From: Anaerolineae bacterium
GTDB lineage: Bacteria > Chloroflexota > Anaerolineae > UBA4142
Assembly (NCBI GenBank): GCA_027457205.1
Contig: DAIDTM010000093.1
Location: forward strand, 1-16,508
Direction of reading: 5' to 3'
Length of the DNA: 16,508 nucleotides
A program made the translations under genes and the position numbers. This document shows positions 6,630 through 12,629 of this stretch, piece after piece. Numbering within the stretch: the first letter of the stretch is position 1; each line of letters starts with the position of its first letter. Below the pieces are notes generated by a model that saw only the letters and a list, made by a program, of their open reading frames with translations, ran no database searches and was not told the DNA's origin.

Positions 6630-6675
6630 GCCGCGAGGACGCCGGACGCGACGGCATCCTCGCGGCTCATTTTTT
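6630..6675 (+). terminator. Intrinsic terminator (or attenuator) directly upstream of the amylase gene
   Basis: GCCGCGAGGACGCCG (6630-6644) pairs with CGGCATCCTCGCGGC (6652-6666): 15 bp with one C-A mismatch and a 7-base loop. After TCA comes a run of six Ts (6670-6675). This is the best intrinsic terminator in the window. The amylase ATG is only 14 bases beyond the T-run, leaving no room for a promoter between them, so it likely reduces rather than abolishes read-through. Confidence 0.75.
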
Positions 6676-6689
6676 GGGCAAGGTTGACG

Positions 6690-8327
6690 ATGCCAAACGT
6701 TGCTCGCTTTCCGATCCTTGCGACGCTCGTGTTTTCATTCCTTCTCGCCGCGTGCGCCTCCAGCGCCGCGCCCACGGTGACGCCTATCACTCGATCAACT
6801 CTTCTCCCCAGCGCATCCAGTCCAACGCTTACTCCGCGCCCTACGCTCACGCCCACTCGCGCACCCGCGCTGCCGGCAATCCAGACGCCAGCGTGGTTCC
6901 GCGACATCGTCCTGTACGAAATCTTTCCGCGCAGCTTTTACGATTCGAACGGCGACGGCATCGGCGATCTGCAAGGCATCACCGCGAAACTCGATTACAT
7001 CCAGAGTTTGGGGGTGGGCGCAATCTGGCTCACGCCGATTTTCGCGTCGCCCAGCTATCACGGCTACGACACGACCGACTATTACCAGATCCATCCCGAT
7101 TTCGGAACCGAAGCCGATCTGCGCGAACTCGTCAGCGCGGCGCACCAGCGCCACATTCGCGTGCTGCTCGATTTCGTCGCGGCGCACACGTCCAATCAGC
7201 ATCCATTTTTCAAGGACGCGTACGGCAATCTCAATTCGCAGTACGCCGATTGGTACCGCTGGACGAATGCGGCGCATACCCAGTACGAATCGTTCGCCAG
7301 CAACGACATTATGCCGTCGTTGAATTACGATAACCCCGCCGTGCAGCAATATATGATCGATGTGGCGAAATACTGGATGAAGACCGGCATCGACGGTTAT
7401 CGCTGCGATTACGTTCTGAATGTGCCGCACGCGTTCTGGAAGAGGTTGCGCGCCGAACTCAAATCGATCAATCCGGATTTTCTGCTCCTGGGCGAGGCGT
7501 GGACGAACGCGCTCGGCATCCAGCCGTACTATGCCGACGAATTCGACGCGACGTTCGACTTTCCGCTCTACGGCGACATTCAAGGCAGTCACGATCAAAT
7601 CGGCAACAGCATTCTGCTTGGTCTCCGTTCGCCCGATGTGATGGACGGCACGCTCGCCGCCGAGCAAGTGCTCTATCCACCCGGCGCGCAGCGCGTCGAG
7701 TTCATCGAAAATCACGATACCGACCGCGCGATGAGTCAGGTCAAAGGCGACATGCGCCGCGCCAAGCTCGGCGCGCTCTTGCTCCTGACGCTGCCCGGCA
7801 CGCCGATGATTTACTACGGCGAGGAGATCGGTATGTCCGGCGTCAAGCGGTCATCGCCGCGCGACGACAAGCCGCTGCGCGAACCGATGGACTGGTACGC
7901 CGCCGAAGCCGGACCGGGAATGACGAATTGGTACAAGCCACCTGATCGCAACAACCAGCCGAACGACGGCGTCTCGGTCGAAGAGCAAGTGGGCAAGCCG
8001 GGCTCGCTGCTGGAGGATTATCGTGCGCTCGTCGCGCTGCGGAATGCCAGCTCTGCGCTGCGAACCGGCGCAATGGAAAAGATCGCGTTGCCCGGCAATC
8101 CCAACGCCTACGCGTACCTGCGCCGGGATTCCACCGCGGCGTTTGTGGTCGTCCTCAATTTTGAGGACAAATCGCTACTGCTCACGCTCGATCTCGGCGC
8201 GACCTCTCTGCCTGACGGACGCTACACAGCAACCGACGTTTTATCGAAACGGGTTTTCAACCTTGCTGGCTTGAAACTCAGTCTGAATCTGGACGCCGCG
8301 ACGGGGTACGCGCTGCAACTAAAATAA
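6690..8327 (+). CDS. Secreted GH13 alpha-amylase family lipoprotein (neopullulanase/GH13_36-like)
   Basis: I place the start at 6690 (AAGG six bases before); the frame stays open upstream into the permease gene but only this ATG gives a signal peptide. Lipobox L19-A-A-C22 makes it a surface lipoprotein, with a Ser/Thr/Pro linker to about residue 67. The GH13 barrel follows: IVLYEIFPRSF (73-83), a calcium site D85-x-N-x-D-x-I-x-D93, region I DFVAAHTS (D161, H166; Ala replaces the usual Asn), region V MPSLN (208-212), region II GIDGYRCD with nucleophile D240, region III LLGEAW with acid/base E269, and region IV FIENHDTD with D343. MPSLN resembles MPDLN of neopullulanase and intermediary GH13 enzymes rather than QPDLN. 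A C-terminal beta domain ends in YALQLK. It should hydrolyse alpha-1,4-glucans outside the cell and feed the transporter. All catalytic residues are present. Confidence 0.94.
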   Translation: MPNVARFPILATLVFSFLLAACASSAAPTVTPITRSTLLPSASSPTLTPRPTLTPTRAPALPAIQTPAWFRDIVLYEIFPRSFYDSNGDGIGDLQGITAKLDYIQSLGVGAIWLTPIFASPSYHGYDTTDYYQIHPDFGTEADLRELVSAAHQRHIRVLLDFVAAHTSNQHPFFKDAYGNLNSQYADWYRWTNAAHTQYESFASNDIMPSLNYDNPAVQQYMIDVAKYWMKTGIDGYRCDYVLNVPHAFWKRLRAELKSINPDFLLLGEAWTNALGIQPYYADEFDATFDFPLYGDIQGSHDQIGNSILLGLRSPDVMDGTLAAEQVLYPPGAQRVEFIENHDTDRAMSQVKGDMRRAKLGALLLLTLPGTPMIYYGEEIGMSGVKRSSPRDDKPLREPMDWYAAEAGPGMTNWYKPPDRNNQPNDGVSVEEQVGKPGSLLEDYRALVALRNASSALRTGAMEKIALPGNPNAYAYLRRDSTAAFVVVLNFEDKSLLLTLDLGATSLPDGRYTATDVLSKRVFNLAGLKLSLNLDAATGYALQLK

Positions 8328-8328
8328 C

Positions 8329-8358
8329 CCTCCCGCAGGTTCTGAAACCTGCGGGAGG
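8329..8358. repeat. REP-like palindrome, copy 1 (left flank of the transposase gene)
   Basis: CCTCCCGCAGGTT (8329-8341) and AACCTGCGGGAGG (8346-8358) are perfectly complementary around a CTGA loop. It begins two bases after the amylase stop. Compared with copies 2 and 3 the outer two pairs are broken (AC instead of AA on the left side). Confidence 0.85.
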
Positions 8359-8371
8359 TTGGGGGGACCGG

Positions 8372-8950
8372 ATGCCAAATCGCGGTGAACAGTTTGCGGA
8401 AGGAAACTATTATCACGTCTACAACCGGGGCGCAGGGCGAAACTTGCTGTTCTTTGGTCAAGACAACTATGAATATTGCTTGCGTCTTGTCAAGCGATAC
8501 CATGAGCGGTATGGAATTACTGTTGTCGCATATTGCCTGATGCCCAATCATTATCACTTTCTCTTGAGACTGGACGCCGGTCAACGCCTCTCCCAATTTA
8601 TCAATGTGTTGTTCAACGCGTATGTCCAAGCAGCGAATCGTCAGCAAAACCGTTCAGGGACTCTCTTTGAAGGGCGCTTTCGTCATGTGCGGGTCGACCG
8701 AGAAGAATATCTTCTTCAGCTATGTCGGTATATCCATCTAAACCCGGTGAACGCCAGACTCGTGTCTTGTCCGGACGACTGGCTGTACTCAAACTACTTG
8801 GAATGGGTGGGTAAAAGAGCGGGAACATTGAAGGATCAAAACTTGATTCGCGCTTACTTTGCGTCTCCCGAAGAATACGCCAAGTTCGTCAATGATGGAC
8901 GAGACGAAATACGCACGGCTGAACGGATACAAAGATATGTGTGGGATTAG
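8372..8950 (+). CDS. REP-associated tyrosine transposase (RAYT, Y1/HUH family)
   Basis: The 192-residue product begins with a beta strand, YYHVYNRG (13-20), typical of the family (F/YHVxNRG). The HUH metal-binding motif is PNHYHFLL with H60 and H62. GTLFEGRFRHVRVD (96-109) and the helix CRYIHLNPVNARLV follow; Y120 in RYIHLNP is the likely nucleophile. DDWLYSNYLEW (136-146) matches the WxxSS/NY block of RAYTs. It should cut and join single-stranded DNA at REP-like hairpins, and such hairpins flank it on both sides. GGGGGGA (8361-8367) precedes the ATG. Base composition is lower in GC than the neighbouring genes, suggesting transfer. All key residues are present, so it may be active. It is not part of sugar metabolism; it interrupts the cluster. 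Confidence 0.92.
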   Translation: MPNRGEQFAEGNYYHVYNRGAGRNLLFFGQDNYEYCLRLVKRYHERYGITVVAYCLMPNHYHFLLRLDAGQRLSQFINVLFNAYVQAANRQQNRSGTLFEGRFRHVRVDREEYLLQLCRYIHLNPVNARLVSCPDDWLYSNYLEWVGKRAGTLKDQNLIRAYFASPEEYAKFVNDGRDEIRTAERIQRYVWD

Positions 8951-11168
8951 CGACCCAAACCTCCCGCAGGTTCTAAAACCTGCGGGAGGTTCTGTCAAAC
9001 GCGCGCTCAGAATCTTTATCGTCACGATGGTCGTATTGCTCGCGCTGTTCCTCCGCCTGCGCGCGGTCGAGCGTCTGCCAATCGACTATGATGAGGACGA
9101 TTATCTTCGCGCGGCGCAGCAGTTCGCCACCGCGATTCAATCTGGCAACTGGGGCGCATTCACGCAGCTGAACTATCGCCCTGAACATCCGCCGCTCTCC
9201 AAGATCATCAACGGATTCGCGATTGCGCCGCTGCCGCCCGCGCCCGAAATTCCCGATCTGCCAACCACCGCGCCGCCGGCGTCGTCGCTGCCCGAGCCGC
9301 ACCTGACCATCGCGCGGCTCGTCGAGGCGACGCAAGGCGTTCTCCAAGTGCTGATTCTCGCGCTCGTAAACCCGCTCGCCGCGCTCTTCCTTGCGATCAA
9401 TACCTGGCACATCAAGTACACCAGTCAGGTGATGCTGGAGGCGCTGCCTTCGCTGACGAGTCTGGTCGCCGTCGCCGCGTACGTCAAATCGAACGGCAAG
9501 TGGAATCGCTGGCTGCTGCTGTCCGCGGTCGCGCTGGGCTTGACCGCCGCGTCGAAATACATGTATTGCATCGTCGCCATCGCGATCGTCGCGCATTGGG
9601 TATTGGCAAAACCTCCCGCAGGTTCTGAAACCTGCGGGAGGTTCCTCGCACCGCTGCTGCTCTGGGGCGTCATCGCGCTCGGCGTTTTCTTCGCCGCGGA
9701 CCCGTATCTCTGGCTCGACCCGATTAACCGGTTGCGCGATTCGGTCGTTTACCACATCGGATACGCGGAGAGTCAGCACGTTCGCGACGCCGGTTATCCG
9801 ATGTGGCAGCCGCTCGCCTGGCTCGCTGGTTCTGTCCCCTGGCATCCCGGCGTGTTTCTGATTTCGGTCGATGTGCTGGTCTCGCTGCTGGCGATTGCCG
9901 GTTTTCGCCGCTTGTGGCAAAAGCAAAATGTTTACGCACTCTGGCTCATCTTCGGTCTGGGCTTTTTGCTGCTCTGGCCCACCAAGTGGCCCCAGTACAT
10001 TCTCATGCTCTCCGTGCCGGGCGCGCTGGCAGCGGCAGATGGATTCCAAGCGATCGCGTGGGAACCGTTGAGAGATTGGTTCGCGCGCGTGCGCGCGAAT
10101 GGTCTGCACTTTCGGCGCGAACGTATTTCCTGGCGTGAAACGCGGCGCGCGCTGCCCTGGCTCGTTCCCGGTTTGGTGACCCTCGCGCTCATTACCTTGT
10201 TTCCCCTCGTTTTCCAGACCGCGATGGCGCTGACCGACTTGAATACGATCTCGCTGCGCGACGGATTGTCCGGCGGCGTCTGGCGCGCGGCATGGCTCGG
10301 CGTGACCGGACAAGAACCGCCAGTTCACATCGGGATCGGACCGAATGGACGCGTCAGCGTGACGGTCGAGGTGCGCGATCGCGGACAAGTGCACCTCGTG
10401 TCAGTCGCCGACAACCCGCAGTCGGCGAAAGAGGTTCACTATGCCGGACTGGAATGGTTCACGCGCATCTTCTCCGGCATCGGCGCAGACATCCTTGTCT
10501 TCGACGTGATGTGGACGATTCTTTCGGTCGCATCGCAAATGGGGCTGGGACTGGTTCTCGCGTTGATGCTAAACCGGCGCGGTGTTCGTTTCGGCGGACT
10601 GTGGCAGACGATTTTTATTCTGCCGTGGGCGATTCCGGAATTCGTCGGCGTGCTCGTCTGGCTGCACGTCTTCGAGCCGACGAACGGCTGGCTGGCGCTC
10701 GCGCTTCACACGCGAATTCCGTGGCGAGACGATCCGCTGCTCGCGCTGATCGTGCTCCTGATTTCCGCCTTGTGGCTCGGCTGGCCCTTCATGATGCTCG
10801 CTGCCACTGCCGGACTGAAGATGATTCCAGCGGAAGTCTACGACGCGGCGGCGGTCGACGGCGCGGGACGACTCGATCAATTCCGATTCGTGACGTTGCC
10901 GCTCATGCTGCCGCTTCTGACGCCCGCGTTGATCATTCGCTCGATCTTCGCCTTTAATCAGTTCTACCTCTTTTATGTGTTCGCGCCGCCGTGGCCCCTC
11001 TTTACTTTTTCGACGCTGTCGTTTCTGTTGTTGAACAGCAACACTCGGATGGGCGGGCAATACGCGTTCTCCGCCGTCGTCAATGTCTTCACCGTCATCG
11101 TGTTGATCGTTCTGCTGCTGTGGTTCAATCGCCGCACGCAAGCGGTGGAAGGCGTGACGTATGCGTAG
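8937..11168 (+). CDS. Fusion: GT39/PMT-like membrane glycosyltransferase module + MalF-type ABC permease
   Basis: One uninterrupted frame encodes two modules. Residues about 20-395 look like a GT39/PMT_2 polyprenol-sugar glycosyltransferase: KRALRIF plus a first helix, the acidic loop DYDEDDY (50-56; lumenal catalytic Asp/Glu region), RPEHPPL (81-87, the HPPL motif), then several helices with INTWHIKYTSQVMLEALPS. From about 400 to the end it is a complete MalF-type permease: PWLVPGLVTLALITLFPLVF, a soluble loop of about 75 residues, FILPWAIPEFVGVLVWLHVF, and the EAA loop from D636 (DAAAVDGAGRLDQF, then LPLMLP). The start is uncertain: 8937 overlaps the transposase end by 14 bases and keeps a full first helix; 9027 would leave too short a helix; 8859 and 8892 are other in-frame ATGs. 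Residues 225-236 are encoded by a palindrome copy. The stop overlaps the next permease gene by 8 bases. Its role is unknown. Confidence 0.82.
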   Translation: MCGISDPNLPQVLKPAGGSVKRALRIFIVTMVVLLALFLRLRAVERLPIDYDEDDYLRAAQQFATAIQSGNWGAFTQLNYRPEHPPLSKIINGFAIAPLPPAPEIPDLPTTAPPASSLPEPHLTIARLVEATQGVLQVLILALVNPLAALFLAINTWHIKYTSQVMLEALPSLTSLVAVAAYVKSNGKWNRWLLLSAVALGLTAASKYMYCIVAIAIVAHWVLAKPPAGSETCGRFLAPLLLWGVIALGVFFAADPYLWLDPINRLRDSVVYHIGYAESQHVRDAGYPMWQPLAWLAGSVPWHPGVFLISVDVLVSLLAIAGFRRLWQKQNVYALWLIFGLGFLLLWPTKWPQYILMLSVPGALAAADGFQAIAWEPLRDWFARVRANGLHFRRERISWRETRRALPWLVPGLVTLALITLFPLVFQTAMALTDLNTISLRDGLSGGVWRAAWLGVTGQEPPVHIGIGPNGRVSVTVEVRDRGQVHLVSVADNPQSAKEVHYAGLEWFTRIFSGIGADILVFDVMWTILSVASQMGLGLVLALMLNRRGVRFGGLWQTIFILPWAIPEFVGVLVWLHVFEPTNGWLALALHTRIPWRDDPLLALIVLLISALWLGWPFMMLAATAGLKMIPAEVYDAAAVDGAGRLDQFRFVTLPLMLPLLTPALIIRSIFAFNQFYLFYVFAPPWPLFTFSTLSFLLLNSNTRMGGQYAFSAVVNVFTVIVLIVLLLWFNRRTQAVEGVTYA
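8958..8991. repeat. REP-like palindrome, copy 2 (right flank of the transposase gene)
   Basis: AACCTCCCGCAGGTT (8958-8972) and AACCTGCGGGAGGTT (8977-8991) form a perfect 15-bp stem around CTAA. It begins 8 bases after the transposase stop and, on the chosen start, is translated near the N-terminus of the fusion protein (NLPQVLKPAGGS). Confidence 0.88.
9610..9643. repeat. REP-like palindrome, copy 3, inside the coding sequence of the fusion gene
   Basis: AACCTCCCGCAGGTT (9610-9624) and AACCTGCGGGAGGTT (9629-9643) form a perfect 15-bp stem around CTGA, identical in arms to copy 2. It is translated in frame as KPPAGSETCGRF between two predicted membrane helices (VAHWVLA before, LAPLLLWG after) and introduces no stop. 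No obvious target-site duplication is visible. Confidence 0.88.
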
Positions 11169-12006
11169 AATGCCCTTGTGGCAGCAGATTGCTTACCAAC
11201 TGGTCTTTGCGCTCGTCGCGCTCTTCGTCCTGCTTCCGCTGTGGGGCTTGGCGCAGATGGCGTTCGACGCGTCGATCAAGGGCTGGCCCATCGACTTTCG
11301 CTTTCTGCCGAAGGAATTTACGCTCGCGGTCTTTCGACAGGCGTGGGAGCAGCCGGCGCAATCGCGCTCGTTCCTCGGCTTGCTGCAAAACAGTTTCATC
11401 GCGTCCGGCGGCGCGATGGTCCTGTCGGTCGCTTTGGGAACGAGCATGGCGTTCGCGTTCGCGCGCTTTCGATTTCCGGGTCGTCGCCCCGGTCTGTTCG
11501 CGCTGTTATTCGGAACGCTGCTGCCGCCGGTCGCGCTGATGACGCCGCTGTTCGTTTTGCTTTCCGCGCTCGGCGTGCGGACGACGCTGTTCGGCTTGGT
11601 GATCGTTTACACCGCGTTCGCGATGCCGTTCTGCGTCTGGAATATGCGCGCCGCGTTTCAAGCCGTGCCCAAGGAATTGGAAGACGCAGCGTTCATCGAC
11701 GGCGCGGACTTGTTCACCGCCTTCTGGCGCGTGACGCTGCCGCTCGCGCTGCCCGCGATCGCGGTCGCCGCGCTCGTCGCGTTTCTCGCCGGCTATTCGG
11801 AATTCGCGATGGCGTGGCTCTTCATCGACAGCAGCGATAATGTCACGCTCGCGATGGCGATCTCCGGAATGATCGGCGCGACCGGCGCGTCGTGGAATCT
11901 CCTGGCAGCCCTGTCGATTTTAATGGCAGCGCCAGTGGCGCTAGTCTTCATCGTTTTGCAGCGATACCTGCTGAGTCGTTTGCTGATTGGCGAAGTGCGG
12001 GACTGA
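11161..12006 (+). CDS. Sugar ABC transporter permease, MalG type (second copy)
   Basis: The 281-residue product has the six-helix MalG layout: a first helix at about 10-33 (LVFALVALFVLLPLWGLAQM), then NSFIASGGAMVLSVALGTSMAFAFARF in part, RFPGRRPGLFALLFGTLLPP, and the EAA loop from D175: DAAFIDGADLFTAFW, followed by LPLALP. The C-terminus LQRYLLSRLLIGEVRD is the usual ATPase-contacting tail. It should form a heterodimer with the permease half of the preceding fusion protein, with whose gene it overlaps by 8 bases (ATGCGTAG), the same overlap length as in the first permease pair. A second in-frame ATG at 11170 is an alternative start. No binding protein accompanies this pair, so it may use the MalE-like protein upstream or one encoded elsewhere. 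Confidence 0.93.
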   Translation: MRRMPLWQQIAYQLVFALVALFVLLPLWGLAQMAFDASIKGWPIDFRFLPKEFTLAVFRQAWEQPAQSRSFLGLLQNSFIASGGAMVLSVALGTSMAFAFARFRFPGRRPGLFALLFGTLLPPVALMTPLFVLLSALGVRTTLFGLVIVYTAFAMPFCVWNMRAAFQAVPKELEDAAFIDGADLFTAFWRVTLPLALPAIAVAALVAFLAGYSEFAMAWLFIDSSDNVTLAMAISGMIGATGASWNLLAALSILMAAPVALVFIVLQRYLLSRLLIGEVRD

Positions 12007-12029
12007 CCCAACTCCACCGCGCGCAATTG

Positions 12030-12038
12030 TGGTATAAT
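12030..12038 (+). promoter_or_regulatory. Extended -10 promoter of the DUF4126-uvrC operon (TGGTATAAT)
   Basis: TGG directly precedes a perfect TATAAT (12033-12038). No good -35 is seen at 17 bases. A 6-bp inverted repeat, GCAATT (12023-12028) and AATTGC (12036-12041), overlaps the -10 and could be an operator. AAGGA stands seven bases before the ATG at 12058. Confidence 0.65.
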
Positions 12039-12057
12039 TGCAGCCAAGGATTATCCT

Positions 12058-12624
12058 ATGCTATCGATCATCGCGCATCTGTTCACCGCGTTTGGGCTGG
12101 CATCGGCGTCCGGGCTGAACGCGTACATCCCGCTGCTGATCGTCGCACTGGGCGCGCGGTTCACCTCGCTCATCAAACTCAACCCGCCGTTCGACGTGCT
12201 GACGAGCGGCTGGGTGATCGGCGCGCTAATCATTCTCTTGGCGATAGAAGTCGTCGTCGATAAAATTCCGGCGGCGGATACGCTCAACGACGTGATCCAA
12301 ACTTTCATCCGCCCGACCGCCGGTGCGATTCTCTTCGCGGCGAGCACGAATGCGGTCAATGTGCCGCCGGTCTTAGCCATCATCCTCGGTCTGATCGTCG
12401 CGTTCGGCGTGCACGCGACCAAGGCGACCGCGCGCCCGGTCGTCACCGCGACCACCGGCGGACTCGGCAACGCGTTCGTCAGCGTCGGCGAAGACGTTGT
12501 CGCGACGGGCGTGTCGCTGCTCGCGCTGATCGCGCCGATTGCGCTGGCGCTGGTCATCGCGCTGGTTTTGATCTGGCTCGTGCGGCGCGCGTTCTTCCGC
12601 AAGCGCGCGGCAGTTGCTCGATAA
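12058..12624 (+). CDS. DUF4126 domain membrane protein
   Basis: The 188-residue product opens with a hydrophobic helix and the family's typical FGLASASGLNAYIPLLIVAL block (about 12-31), in which the SGLNAYIPLL motif is diagnostic for DUF4126. A second helix (WVIGALIILLAIEVVVDKIP, about 51-70) ends in the conserved D-K-IP, followed by DTLNDVIQTFIRPTAGAILFA. Two more hydrophobic stretches and a helix with a basic end (RRAFFRKR) complete it. DUF4126 members are membrane proteins of unknown activity. It is the first gene of a compact operon: uvrC starts five bases after its stop. GC content is high, like that of uvrC. Confidence 0.88.
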   Translation: MLSIIAHLFTAFGLASASGLNAYIPLLIVALGARFTSLIKLNPPFDVLTSGWVIGALIILLAIEVVVDKIPAADTLNDVIQTFIRPTAGAILFAASTNAVNVPPVLAIILGLIVAFGVHATKATARPVVTATTGGLGNAFVSVGEDVVATGVSLLALIAPIALALVIALVLIWLVRRAFFRKRAAVAR

Positions 12625-12629
12625 ACCTT

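Larger units (their letters stand above)
8329..8991 (+). mobile_element. Putative REPtron: RAYT gene flanked by two palindromes
   Basis: A transposase of the REP-associated tyrosine type lies between two copies of the same palindrome in the same orientation (loops CTGA and CTAA). The unit fills nearly the whole space between the amylase stop (8327) and the first recognisable codons of the next sugar-operon gene (about 8995). The transposase gene is poorer in GC than its surroundings. This is the arrangement known for RAYT/REP systems, in which the Y1 transposase recognises REP palindromes. Confidence 0.7.

Noticed and set aside
6240..6689. Upstream start of the amylase frame inside the MalG-type gene
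   Set aside because: This part is an out-of-frame reading of the permease; the ATG at 6690 begins a proper lipoprotein signal peptide.
8329..9643. CRISPR array
   Set aside because: The three repeats are palindromic, about 630-650 bases apart, and have genes rather than spacers between them; no cas gene is present.
9610..9643. Frameshift or pseudogene in the fusion gene caused by the palindrome
   Set aside because: The frame continues unbroken into hydrophobic helices and a full permease domain, so the gene looks intact.
8973..10394. Long minus-strand frame (473 codons) opposite the fusion gene; likewise 12636-13982 opposite uvrC, 4290-5561 opposite the first permease, 15118-16143 opposite the CNBD-bPH2 gene
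   Set aside because: Such frames arise in GC-rich DNA opposite real genes. Their products are Arg/Gln/Asp-rich with no domain, and the sense strands encode clear families.
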